This document shows positions 17,818 through 26,968 of a stretch of 64,000 nucleotides of DNA, in pieces. Each line of letters starts with the position of its first letter. Positions within the stretch are counted from its first letter, which is position 1. The notes under the pieces are model-generated. The model did not search any database and was not told the origin of the DNA. It worked only from the letters and a program-made list of their open reading frames with translations. Source of the stretch: Bacteroidota bacterium (GTDB lineage: Bacteria; Bacteroidota; Ignavibacteria; Kapaibacteriales; UBA2268); NCBI GenBank assembly GCA_029974985.1, contig JARKQC010000154.1, positions 44,670 through 108,669 on the forward strand, given 5' to 3'. The position numbers and the translations under genes were made by a program.

Positions 17818-17859
17818 TTTATTCTCCTTATTTATTATTATAAAAATTTAAATATTATT

Positions 17860-17921
17860 TGTCATTTTGTCATATTGAGACATTGTGTCTTTTATTGATT
17901 GCATTTGCAGACATTTTGTCT
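17860..17921 (-). promoter_or_regulatory. Putative dnaK operator: two AGACAnnnTGTCT palindromes plus a TGTCA direct pair
   Basis: AGACATTGTGTCT (17878-17890) and AGACATTTTGTCT (17909-17921) are perfect 5-3-5 palindromes whose centres lie 31 bases apart, about three helical turns. A related pair, TGTCATTTTGTCA (17860-17872), lies between them and the dnaK start. This is not the CIRCE sequence. Phased palindromes argue for a dimeric regulator binding one DNA face (inference). Confidence 0.55.
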
Positions 17922-18112
17922 TGTTTTTTCATTTAATTAATCTTTATCATCATATTACACAATACGTGCCATTTTTTTGTATTAATAATTTTTTAATGAT
18001 TATTTTACTCATAATAGTTTATTATAATAATGATATTATATACTTAATCAATAATTATCATTAATTTGCGTTTTTAAAAAATAATTCATTGTATCATAAA
18101 ATAAGTTTCTAA

Positions 18113-19801
18113 ATGTCAAGAAAAATAATATCATTAATAATTTTTGTTTTTTTTGCTTCTACGTTAATTATATTACCCAAAGAAAATCAAGTTTTATTCG
18201 ATGCATTAAATAGCGAATTAAAACGTTCTATGGAAAAATTATCAAAAGAAGAAAAAGCTCCATATTTCATTTCATTAAATGTAACTGACTACGATGCAGT
18301 TAGTATTAGCGCAAGATTTGGAAAATTAATTAATTCAATAGATAATAAAACTCGAATACTCGATATTGATTTACGAGTTGGTGATTATAAATTTGATAAT
18401 ACTCATATTATTAGAGGAAATCCATTGAATTTTGGTGGCGGCTCTTCGGTAGTAAATTTACCATTAGAAGATGATGAAAATGCTATCAGAAATGCAATTT
18501 GGTTTAATATTGATAAGCGTTATCGTGCAGCAGTAGAGAGGATTGATAAAGCATCAACAAATCAAGCAGTTAAAGTTACAGAAGAAGATTTATCTAATGA
18601 TTTTTCTAAAGAAAAAGCCGTAAATTTTATATCTAATTTAAAAGATGTAAAAATTGATATTATAAAGTGGGAGGATTTTGTTAGAAAACTTTCTGCCGAA
18701 TTTAATAAGTATCCTTGGATTTTATCAAGTTCAGTTTCTTTTAATTCAGAAAATAAATTTAAGTATTTTATTAATACCGAAGGCAGTAAAATGCAATGGC
18801 AAGAAAAGGGTTATAGAATTTTTGTTAGTGCTAATTCAAAAGCTGATGATGGTATGACTTTACCCCTATATAAAAGTTATTTTGCATTTTCACCTGAGGG
18901 ATTGCCAAATGAAAATGAAATTATAAAAGATATTGAAAATATGGTGAAACTTCTTTCGGATTTGAGAACTGCACCACTGGCTGAAACTTTTACAGGTCCA
19001 GCTATTTTATCGGGCGAGGCTGCAGGTGTGTTTTTTCACGAAATTTTTGGTCATCGAGTAGAAGGACATCGCGAAAAAGACCCAAATTCAAGTCAAACAT
19101 TTAAAAAATCAATTGATAAAAAGATTTTACCAGAATTTATAAATGTATTATTTGACCCAACAAGAAACAATTTAAGCGGAACAGATTTGTCGGGCTATTA
19201 TTTATATGATGACGAAGGCATTCCCGCACAAAAAGTTGTTGCTGTTGAAAATGGTATTTTCAAAAGTTTTCTAATGTCTCGTTCTCCAATTGAGGGTTTT
19301 AAACATTCAAATGGACACGGAAGAAGGCAAGCAGGTTATTCTGCTGTTTCAAGGCAATCAAATTTGATTGTTGAATCAAAAAATGTCGTTAGTAGTGATA
19401 AACTAAAAGAAATGTTAAGAGAAGAAGCTCGCAAGCAAAAAAAGGAATACGGATTATATTTTCAAGAGGTTTCCGGAGGCTTTACTTTTACTTCACGCAC
19501 TATTCCAAATGCTTTTAATGTAACTCCACTTGTTGTTTATAAGATTTTTACAGACAATCGTCCCGACGAGCTTGTTAGAGGAGTGGATTTGATCGGTACT
19601 CCACTTACAACTTTTTCAAATATTGTTGCGTCGAGCAATGAAATTGGTATTTTTAATGGAATTTGCGGAGCTGAGTCGGGTGGTGTCCCCGTATCTGCAT
19701 CGTCGCCGAGCTTACTTGTTTCGAGTATCGAAGTGCAAAAAAAACAAAAATCACAAGCTAAACCACCAATATTAAGTTCACCACTTTCGGAAAAGCAATG
19801 A
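18113..19801 (+). CDS. TldD/PmbA-family metallopeptidase, exported, with intact HExxxH
   Basis: A protein of 562 residues with an N-terminal hydrophobic signal (SLIIFVFFASTLIIL). The TldD metalloprotease motif GVFFHEIFGHRVEGH puts His309 in HEIFGH. The C-terminal half carries the usual family features (SGYYLYDDEGIPA, FTSRTIPNAFNVTP). TldD/TldE pairs are cytosolic proteases in enterobacteria that process microcin B17 precursor and CcdA; the signal peptide here points to a periplasmic role instead (inference). Its TGA stop overlaps the ATG of the next gene, and a second TldD-like gene follows, so the three genes form one operon. It diverges from dnaK. Confidence 0.88.
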   Translation: MSRKIISLIIFVFFASTLIILPKENQVLFDALNSELKRSMEKLSKEEKAPYFISLNVTDYDAVSISARFGKLINSIDNKTRILDIDLRVGDYKFDNTHIIRGNPLNFGGGSSVVNLPLEDDENAIRNAIWFNIDKRYRAAVERIDKASTNQAVKVTEEDLSNDFSKEKAVNFISNLKDVKIDIIKWEDFVRKLSAEFNKYPWILSSSVSFNSENKFKYFINTEGSKMQWQEKGYRIFVSANSKADDGMTLPLYKSYFAFSPEGLPNENEIIKDIENMVKLLSDLRTAPLAETFTGPAILSGEAAGVFFHEIFGHRVEGHREKDPNSSQTFKKSIDKKILPEFINVLFDPTRNNLSGTDLSGYYLYDDEGIPAQKVVAVENGIFKSFLMSRSPIEGFKHSNGHGRRQAGYSAVSRQSNLIVESKNVVSSDKLKEMLREEARKQKKEYGLYFQEVSGGFTFTSRTIPNAFNVTPLVVYKIFTDNRPDELVRGVDLIGTPLTTFSNIVASSNEIGIFNGICGAESGGVPVSASSPSLLVSSIEVQKKQKSQAKPPILSSPLSEKQ

Positions 19802-20319
19802 TTCACAATGAATCAAATATATATTTTTACGAAAGTAGTAATTTTTGGAATACTTGGCTAAAATATATTTCAATGCCATTTATTTTAATACCAATATTAA
19901 TTACTTTTATTGATATTTATCAGGGTAAGACAAGTGTAGATAATATAATTGGTTTGATTGTTTTAAATCTAATTTTTATTGTTACAATTGTTTTAATATT
20001 ATTTATAATGAAATTGGAACTTATGATTACGGATATGGCGATTAAATTTCGTTTTTTCCCAATACACATCAAATATAAAATAATAAATTTTAATGAAATA
20101 TTATCATATAATATTAAAAAATATAAAGCAATCTCTGAATATGGTGGTTGGGGAATTCGTTATAATTTTAAAAAAGGTTGGGCATATATAATAAGTGGAA
20201 ATGTAGGAATACAAATTATTAAAACTGATGGCAAACATATACTATTTAGTACAAATAAAATAGAAGAATTTTTTGCTATATTAGATAATAAAATTAAGTC
20301 AAAAAACAAGGAAAATTAA
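19798..20319 (+). CDS. Membrane protein with PH-like domain, of unknown function
   Basis: A protein of 173 residues. Two hydrophobic helices lie at about residues 22-42 and 53-74, followed by a beta-rich domain with SEYGGWGIRYNFKKGWAYIISG, which recalls small bacterial membrane proteins with PH-like folds (DUF6141-type; recalled, not searched). ATGA overlap with the upstream TldD gene and abutment with the downstream one (stop 20319, next start 20320) show tight coupling. It might anchor or regulate the exported TldD pair at the inner membrane, but nothing in the sequence proves this. Confidence 0.7.
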   Translation: MIHNESNIYFYESSNFWNTWLKYISMPFILIPILITFIDIYQGKTSVDNIIGLIVLNLIFIVTIVLILFIMKLELMITDMAIKFRFFPIHIKYKIINFNEILSYNIKKYKAISEYGGWGIRYNFKKGWAYIISGNVGIQIIKTDGKHILFSTNKIEEFFAILDNKIKSKNKEN

Positions 20320-22095
20320 ATGTTAAGAATAAAATCAAATTTAATTCTATTTATTTTAATTAATTTATTTTTATCATCTTTTTCGCTTAAAGCAAATGAT
20401 GATGAAATTTTAAAAGCAATGCGAGATGAAATAGCTCGCTCGATGAATAATCTAAAATTGGAATCTCTGCAAAAACCATATTATATTGAATATACATTAA
20501 AATTAAAAGATGCAAATAGAGTAAGTTCAACTTTAGGAAAAACTCTCGAGTCATTGAATACAAAATTTGCTCAATTAACAGTGGAATTAAGAATTGGAGA
20601 TTATAAATTTGATAATACTAATTTTTTCGATGTTGGGCTTAGTTTTTTTGGAAGTTCTGACGATGAGGAATCTTTTAAAAATCGCCGAATACAATACGAA
20701 CAAGATTATAATTCTCTAAGACGTGAATTATGGCTTGCCACAGATGCCGCATATAAACAAGCTTCGGAAATATATACAAAAAAAGAATCAACTTTAAAAA
20801 ATCGTTTAAGAAGAGATACAACACCAGATTTTACGCAGGTTCCGCCACAAAAATCAAATTATAAACGCGAATATCCAAGTTTTGATTTCACTTATTTTGA
20901 GAATTTAGTTAATGATATTTCTAAAATTTTTGTAAAATATCCAGAAATTTTTGTTAGTAATGTTGGCGTTGAATATATCCCCGAAACTATTTATTATGTA
21001 AATAGCGAAGGAATGGAATATATTTCAACGGATTATCAAACGGGCTTAGAAATTAGTTGTTATACTCAAGCCAATGACGGTATGCCATTGGCTGACTTTT
21101 ATAATGTTTATTCAAAAGCTCCAAAAGATTTACCAAGTTTGGATTCTTTAAAAAGAGTTAGCGAAAATCTTGCCTCAACATTTGCAAAAACTATAAAAGC
21201 AAAATATCTCGAAGAGCCATATTCGGGACCTGTATTATTCGAATCACAAGCGGCGGCAGAAGTTTTAGCACAGGTTTTTTTGCCAAATCTTGTTGCTCAA
21301 CGCAGTCAATTAAGCGAAGGTGGAATTCAGCAATCAAATAAATATCAAATTTTTCAAACAAAAATTGGTGGACGAGTTTTACCCGAATTTATGAGCGTTT
21401 CAGCAGAACCAACACAAGAATATTTCGAAAATACTCAATTATTAGGATTTTATAATATTGATGATTCTGGACTTTTACCAACAGAGGTTAATCTTGTTGA
21501 AAAGGGCTATCTTAAAAATCTTTTATCCGAAAGAATTCCAACTCGAAGAGTAAAAAAATCTAACGGACATAAAAGAGGTGGTGCGGCTATGCTTAGTAAT
21601 ATGATTGTAAAAAGTAATGAAGAAAAATCTCTAAGCAATGCTGAACTAAAAAAACGTATGATTCAACTATTAAAAGATAGAGAACTTCCTTATGGAATAA
21701 TTGTTCGAAAAATAATGAATCAAAATATTATGTTTACAAGTCTTTATAGAATATCTATGGGTGGATTTTCTATACCTCGAGGCGATGGAGCTATGAATCT
21801 TACTAATACTTATAAAATTTATCAAGACGGGACAGAGGAATTAATTAGAGGAGCTGAAATACCAGCTTTATCCGTACAATCATTTAAAGATATAATTAAT
21901 ACTGGGAAAAATAATTTTGCTTATAATTATCTTGCCCCAAGCGTTATTTCACCATTTATTACTGGTGGAGAGCAGTACGTAGGAGTAAGCATTGTATGCC
22001 CAGATTTATTATTTGAGGATATTGAAGTAAAATCTCCAGAAGATGATTTTCGTAAGCCTCCAATATTATCTAATCCTATATCAACTAAAAAATAA
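20320..22095 (+). CDS. TldD/PmbA-family protein lacking the HExxxH motif, exported
   Basis: A protein of 591 residues with a signal peptide (LILFILINLFLSSFSLKA). It aligns by eye with the 562-residue TldD protein two genes upstream: both begin with a DEI..AM..E..RSM.NL / ALNSELKRSMEKL segment and an LRVGDYKFDN / LRIGDYKFDN motif, and both end in PPILSxPxS.K. Where the first has HEIFGH, this one reads AAAEVLAQVFLPN, so no zinc ligands remain. It probably forms the catalytically silent half of a heterodimer, comparable to TldE in the classic pair. The two likely arose by duplication. Confidence 0.85.
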   Translation: MLRIKSNLILFILINLFLSSFSLKANDDEILKAMRDEIARSMNNLKLESLQKPYYIEYTLKLKDANRVSSTLGKTLESLNTKFAQLTVELRIGDYKFDNTNFFDVGLSFFGSSDDEESFKNRRIQYEQDYNSLRRELWLATDAAYKQASEIYTKKESTLKNRLRRDTTPDFTQVPPQKSNYKREYPSFDFTYFENLVNDISKIFVKYPEIFVSNVGVEYIPETIYYVNSEGMEYISTDYQTGLEISCYTQANDGMPLADFYNVYSKAPKDLPSLDSLKRVSENLASTFAKTIKAKYLEEPYSGPVLFESQAAAEVLAQVFLPNLVAQRSQLSEGGIQQSNKYQIFQTKIGGRVLPEFMSVSAEPTQEYFENTQLLGFYNIDDSGLLPTEVNLVEKGYLKNLLSERIPTRRVKKSNGHKRGGAAMLSNMIVKSNEEKSLSNAELKKRMIQLLKDRELPYGIIVRKIMNQNIMFTSLYRISMGGFSIPRGDGAMNLTNTYKIYQDGTEELIRGAEIPALSVQSFKDIINTGKNNFAYNYLAPSVISPFITGGEQYVGVSIVCPDLLFEDIEVKSPEDDFRKPPILSNPISTKK

Positions 22096-22137
22096 ATATT
22101 TTTGTAAACAATTTTTTGAATATTAATTAATTTTCTT

Positions 22138-23289
22138 ATGGAAAATAATAAAGAAGAAGAATTTAACTCAATTTATGTTTATACCGTACTTTTAAAACAT
22201 AAATATTGGATATTATCTATAACTTTGTTATCTGGAATAATTGCCGCTGTAATAGCGTATTTATTTCTTGAAAATGAGTATAAATCTACTATAAATGTCG
22301 TACCTCCGCAGACATCGAGTAGTGCAATGGAAAGTGCAATGGGCTCGATTACAGGAGCTTTAAAAGATATTGGCTTAACAAAACTCGGTGGCTCGGGTGG
22401 TGATAGCTATAATTTTATCGTAATACTCCAAAGTCGAACTGTAATGGATTCGATAATAAATGAATTTGATTTGGCAACTGTATATGATATTCCAAAAAAT
22501 GAAATGTCGCTCGTGCGAAAAGAATTCGAAGAAAATTGCGAGATTAATTATGAACGCGATGGCAATTATTTTATTTCGATATGGGATAAAGATAAAAATA
22601 GAGCGGCAAATATTGCAAATAGATTTATTGAAATAGCAAATAACGTAGCTATAAATTTATACCGTGAAGAAGTTGCTTTAAATAAAAGGAATATGGAAGA
22701 GCGAATGAATAGTACAGATTCAACCATAAAAGCAATATCTGACACTTTGCAAAAATTCTCAAAAAGAACGGGTATGTTTTATCCAACAGAGCAAGCAAGT
22801 GCTTTAAGTAAATCTTTAGCGGAATTAAAAAGTGAGGAGATTAAATATGATATAATCTATGAGTATTATACTAATATGTATGGCAAAGATGATTATACTA
22901 CTCAATCAATATTAGGCATGAAAGATAAAATGAGAGATAAAATAAACGAAGCAATGAGTAAGCCCGGATTTGCTGGTAATTTTTCTCTTGATAATGCCGC
23001 ACGCGAGGGTATTGAGTTCTTAAGACTATATACAGATTTAGAAACTTATGCAAAAGTTAAAGCATTTATGACGCCAATAATTGAGAAAAATAAGCTTGAT
23101 GAAACTAAAAAGATGAAAAACCTTATTGTATTAGACAAAGCTATTCCAGCAGATAAAAAAGATAGACCAAGAAGGTCTTTAATAGTAGCTGGCTCAGTAT
23201 TAGGTTCGTTTGCTTTAATTATTTTTATATTATTAATAATTAATTCAATTAAATCATTAAATTCAAAAATAAAAGCTCATTCTAATTAG
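22138..23289 (+). CDS. Wzz-type polysaccharide chain-length determinant
   Basis: A protein of 383 residues with the Wzz architecture: a cytosolic N-terminus, a first transmembrane helix (YWILSITLLSGIIAAVIAYLF, ~24-44), a long periplasmic region with coiled coil, and a second helix near the C-terminus (~352-373) preceded by the Pro-rich lead-in PADKKDRPRRS. No tyrosine kinase domain is attached. Such proteins set the length of O-antigen or exopolysaccharide chains. The next gene, 3 bases downstream, encodes an O-antigen ligase/polymerase-like membrane protein, supporting this role. Confidence 0.85.
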   Translation: MENNKEEEFNSIYVYTVLLKHKYWILSITLLSGIIAAVIAYLFLENEYKSTINVVPPQTSSSAMESAMGSITGALKDIGLTKLGGSGGDSYNFIVILQSRTVMDSIINEFDLATVYDIPKNEMSLVRKEFEENCEINYERDGNYFISIWDKDKNRAANIANRFIEIANNVAINLYREEVALNKRNMEERMNSTDSTIKAISDTLQKFSKRTGMFYPTEQASALSKSLAELKSEEIKYDIIYEYYTNMYGKDDYTTQSILGMKDKMRDKINEAMSKPGFAGNFSLDNAAREGIEFLRLYTDLETYAKVKAFMTPIIEKNKLDETKKMKNLIVLDKAIPADKKDRPRRSLIVAGSVLGSFALIIFILLIINSIKSLNSKIKAHSN

Positions 23290-23292
23290 TAT

Positions 23293-24735
23293 ATGGATAA
23301 ATCCTTTAAAATAATAACATATAAGAGTTTAAATGAGGTAAATAATTCATTACATATTTTATCTTATTTATCAATTCTGATATTTGTTGTAACTTTAATT
23401 GGATTTGCTCTATATATTGAACTTTATGAATATGTATTGCCAGCAATAATTGCACTTCCATTTATTTTTTTACTATTTATTCGTCCAAAAATTTGGCTTT
23501 ATACAGTTGTATTAGCTCTTGGAGTTTTCTTCCATGCTTCTGATGAAGGGGTTAGTTTCCTTGATGTTGCTGTTGGTTTTCTATATATTGGTAGTATCTC
23601 GCTATGGATGGTAAAAAAAGTATTAATTAATAGAGAAAAAATTATATATAATTGGGGTGATTGGGCAATAATAACTTTTTTCGGATTATTATTGTTCAAT
23701 TTTGTTATAGCAGTTTTTAATGATGTTCAGCCAGATATGTGGGCAAGGGAATATCTTTTAATAAGTATAATGTTGATATATTTTCCTATTAGAGATATTC
23801 TAAAAACTGAGCGTGATATTAAATACTTTCTAATAGTATTAGGTTTTGTAATTGTATTAGCTGGATTTTTTCAGTTATATCAATATTATACAAAAATGCA
23901 AACAGATTTAGTATATGCGTACGAATTAAAAAGTTCAATCACTATTAATCAAACATTATATACTATTGCTTCGATATTTGCATTTATTTTAGCATTTTCA
24001 CAAAAAACAAAATTTAAGGAAATTTTAATTGTTATTCTTACCTCCTTATATGTTGTTTTCTTAATTTCAACATTTTCGCGAACTTTTTGGTTAATGCTTG
24101 GTGCTTCTATTATTCTTATGTTTTTCTTTTTGCCTACTCGAAAAAAAATTAGTTTTCTTACTTATATTGCGTTTATGAGTTTTGTATTATTTTTTGCCGC
24201 ATTTTTGTTTATGCGTGAGCAGGCTGATGTAGCTTTAAAAGTTGCATTTTCAAGATTTGAATCTACTTCGGCGGGTAAAAAAGACCCTTCGCTTATAGCA
24301 AGATTTAAAGAATGGGAAAGATTAGAATATTTAATTAAGCTAAATCCTTTAGGTGGAAATGGTTTAGCAAAAAGCTTTACTTTTCATTTTCCATTAAATA
24401 CACGTGCAAGACATACAACAACGATTCATAACGGATATTTATGGCTTGCTTATAGAACGGGCATACCACTAAGCTTATTATTTTTATTTTTTGTAACTTT
24501 TTATACAATTCGTTCTGCAAAGAATATTACTTTAATAAAAAATCAGATTTTAAGAGCTATAATTATAGCGTGTTTTTCTACACTGCTTTCTATGTATGTT
24601 TTTAACTTTACAAGCGCTCAATATTTTACTCGAGACGGAATGATAGTACTATCTTTTACAATTGCATTAATAGAAGCTGTAAATAGAATTAATAAACAAG
24701 AAATAATGAATTCAGAGGTTTATATTGGATTATAG
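23293..24735 (+). CDS. O-antigen ligase/polymerase-like (Wzy_C) membrane protein
   Basis: A protein of 480 residues with about ten to twelve hydrophobic helices and one large loop after residue ~310. The loop contains FKEWERLEYLIKLNPLGGNGLAKSF and a HTTTIHNGYLWLAYRTG segment, the His-containing periplasmic loop typical of the O-antigen ligase (WaaL/Wzy) superfamily. It would transfer or polymerise lipid-linked glycan in the inner membrane. Wzz lies directly upstream, and the PBP2 gene overlaps its last 11 bases. Confidence 0.85.
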   Translation: MDKSFKIITYKSLNEVNNSLHILSYLSILIFVVTLIGFALYIELYEYVLPAIIALPFIFLLFIRPKIWLYTVVLALGVFFHASDEGVSFLDVAVGFLYIGSISLWMVKKVLINREKIIYNWGDWAIITFFGLLLFNFVIAVFNDVQPDMWAREYLLISIMLIYFPIRDILKTERDIKYFLIVLGFVIVLAGFFQLYQYYTKMQTDLVYAYELKSSITINQTLYTIASIFAFILAFSQKTKFKEILIVILTSLYVVFLISTFSRTFWLMLGASIILMFFFLPTRKKISFLTYIAFMSFVLFFAAFLFMREQADVALKVAFSRFESTSAGKKDPSLIARFKEWERLEYLIKLNPLGGNGLAKSFTFHFPLNTRARHTTTIHNGYLWLAYRTGIPLSLLFLFFVTFYTIRSAKNITLIKNQILRAIIIACFSTLLSMYVFNFTSAQYFTRDGMIVLSFTIALIEAVNRINKQEIMNSEVYIGL

Positions 24736-26590
24736 GAATTATTTTGTTGGAAGTAGCGGAAATATAATTCAAGGAAGATATAAATTTGTCAAATATATTC
24801 TTTATAGTGTAATTATTCTTTTTTCGTTAAGATTAGGTCAATTACAAATTTTAGAAGGAAATAAATATAAATCTGTTAGTGAATCTCAAGCAATAAAGCG
24901 TGTTAGAATAGAACCTTTTCGAGGAAATATTTTTGATAAAAATAATGATATTATGGTTCATAATGAAGCATCATTTTCAATAACTCTTACTCCAGCTACT
25001 TTTGACCCAAATGCAATGCCATTATTATCATCTTTAATTGAAATGGATTCAACTGAAATTATGAATATAGTCAAAAAATATATATCATACTCTAAGTTCA
25101 ATCAGATAAAAATATATAGAGATGCTGATTTTAAAATTATTTCATTGATAGAAGAATATAGTGATAAGTTGCCAGGTATCGAGGTCGTTGTCGAACCCAA
25201 ACGCCTATATGAATTTAATGGAAATATGGCACATTTACTTGGATATACGCGAGAAATTTCTCAAGTTCAACTTCAAAATAGTCCATATTATTTCCCTGGC
25301 GATATGATTGGTCAAGCAGGTATTGAAAAAACTTTTGAACGTGATTTAAGAGGACGTGAAGGCATTCAATATATAACTGTAAATAAATTTGGACAAAGAG
25401 TAGCAAGCTTTAATGATGGTAGTAATGATATTCCTTCAAAAAATGGATTTGATTTACATATTGGAATTGATAAAAAACTACAATCTTTAGCTGAAAAACT
25501 GTTAGAAGGTAAACGTGGTGCAGTTGTAGGAATAAATCCAAATGATGGTTCGATAATGATATTAGCAAGTAAGCCCGACTATAATCCGCGTGATTTTTCA
25601 GGTAAAATCCCCGCGGGACTATATTCGCAACTTGCTAATGATGAGTCATCACCATTGCTACATAGAGCAATTATGTCTCAATATCCACCGGGTTCGACGT
25701 GGAAAATGCTTGTTGCTATTGCGGCTTTACAAGAAGGAATAATAAATGAACATTCCACTATAAATTGCAGTGGCGGTATTCAGTCTGGTAATAGATTTAG
25801 AAAGTGCCACGGTGCTCACGGTCCAACAAATGTAAGGAAAGCAATACAAACATCGTGTAATACATTTTTTTACACTTTGGGTGCAAGATTAGGTATCGAA
25901 AGACTTGAAAAATATGGTAAAATGTTTGGATTTGGAATGAAAAGCGGTGTTGATTTACCTTATGAAAATTCAGGTTTATTGCCTACACGAAATTGGATTG
26001 AAAAAAGATTTGGAAAAGGAAGTGTGAGCGAAGGGCGACTAATTAATTATGGTATTGGTCAAGGTGAAATATTAGTAACTCCGTTGCAAATGGCAGCTTA
26101 TGTTGCAACAATAGCTAACGAAGGTACTTATAATCAGCCTCACGTCGTTACTTCAATTAAAAACAATATTACTAATCGAAACGAGCCGATGAATTATCTT
26201 TCAGAGAAATTACCTATTGACAAAAAAATATTTAAAATTGTTAAAGATGGTATGTTTGATGTAGTAAATATTTCTGGTGGGACTGCCTCGGCAGCAAGAC
26301 TTTATGATGTTGAGGTATGTGGAAAAACTGGAACTGCTCAAAATTCTCAAGGGCAAGATCACTCGTGGTTTGTTTGTTTTGCTCCAAGGGAAAATCCACA
26401 AATCGCACTCTGTGTTTTCGTCGAAAATGCTGGTTTTGGAGGTGCAGTAGCCGCTCCAATATCTCAAAAAATTCTCGATACATATTTTCATCCAGAAAAA
26501 TATTATGATTATATAAGAAATTCAAGGATTTATATTCCTAAAGATACTATTTCAACAACTATCAGAGATACCAATATGATATTGGATTGA
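24725..26590 (+). CDS. mrdA: Penicillin-binding protein 2 (peptidoglycan transpeptidase)
   Basis: A protein of 621 residues starting with TTG at 24725, preceded by AGAGG at 24714-24718. A transmembrane helix (~24-42) leads to the PBP dimerisation domain (FRGNIFDKNNDIMVHNEASF). The transpeptidase domain carries STWK (Ser324, catalytic), SCN (~380) and KTGTAQ (~534). It crosslinks peptidoglycan during elongation and normally pairs with the SEDS protein RodA. No rodA or mreB is visible here; instead the gene overlaps an O-antigen ligase-like gene. Class B PBP assignment is certain; PBP2 rather than FtsI rests on the N-terminal and KTGTAQN context. Confidence 0.93.
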   Translation: MDYRNYFVGSSGNIIQGRYKFVKYILYSVIILFSLRLGQLQILEGNKYKSVSESQAIKRVRIEPFRGNIFDKNNDIMVHNEASFSITLTPATFDPNAMPLLSSLIEMDSTEIMNIVKKYISYSKFNQIKIYRDADFKIISLIEEYSDKLPGIEVVVEPKRLYEFNGNMAHLLGYTREISQVQLQNSPYYFPGDMIGQAGIEKTFERDLRGREGIQYITVNKFGQRVASFNDGSNDIPSKNGFDLHIGIDKKLQSLAEKLLEGKRGAVVGINPNDGSIMILASKPDYNPRDFSGKIPAGLYSQLANDESSPLLHRAIMSQYPPGSTWKMLVAIAALQEGIINEHSTINCSGGIQSGNRFRKCHGAHGPTNVRKAIQTSCNTFFYTLGARLGIERLEKYGKMFGFGMKSGVDLPYENSGLLPTRNWIEKRFGKGSVSEGRLINYGIGQGEILVTPLQMAAYVATIANEGTYNQPHVVTSIKNNITNRNEPMNYLSEKLPIDKKIFKIVKDGMFDVVNISGGTASAARLYDVEVCGKTGTAQNSQGQDHSWFVCFAPRENPQIALCVFVENAGFGGAVAAPISQKILDTYFHPEKYYDYIRNSRIYIPKDTISTTIRDTNMILD

Positions 26591-26713
26591 TTATTAAAAT
26601 AAAGATTTTAATAGAAGTAAATAAATATTAAAAATATTTTTTTTATTGATTAGATTTGACTAATTTTGTAATTAGAAGTTTCTAATATTTGAAAAAATTC
26701 TTATAATAAAAAT

Positions 26714-26968
26714 ATGATTAGATTAATTGATACAGAAAATAAAAGTCATTTTACAATTACTGATTTTAATTTAGGTCGAGAGCAGAAAAGAAGGCTCTTT
26801 AATATGGGTATATATTCCAATGATTTATATGAGCGGGTTGCTGGTAACGGTTCTGGTCCAATAGTTATAAAAAATATTACAAGTAACTCTAATCCTATTG
26901 CTGTCGGTAGAAGATTAGCCGAACACATTATGGTTTCTTATTCAAAAAATATTAACGAGGATAAATGA
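26714..26968 (+). CDS. feoA: FeoA, ferrous iron transport accessory protein
   Basis: A protein of 84 residues with the SH3-like FeoA fold, recognisable from RRLFNMGIYSNDLYERV, GPIVIKN and the closing IAVGRRLAEHIMV. It binds and supports FeoB at the cytosolic face of the inner membrane. Its stop overlaps the feoB start by four bases, so the two are translationally coupled, and a DtxR-type regulator follows feoB. Confidence 0.93.
   Translation: MIRLIDTENKSHFTITDFNLGREQKRRLFNMGIYSNDLYERVAGNGSGPIVIKNITSNSNPIAVGRRLAEHIMVSYSKNINEDK

Noticed and set aside
17860..17921. CIRCE element of HrcA
   Set aside because: The palindromes are AGACAnnnTGTCT, not the 9-9-9 TTAGCACTC/GAGTGCTAA form, and no hrcA is near.
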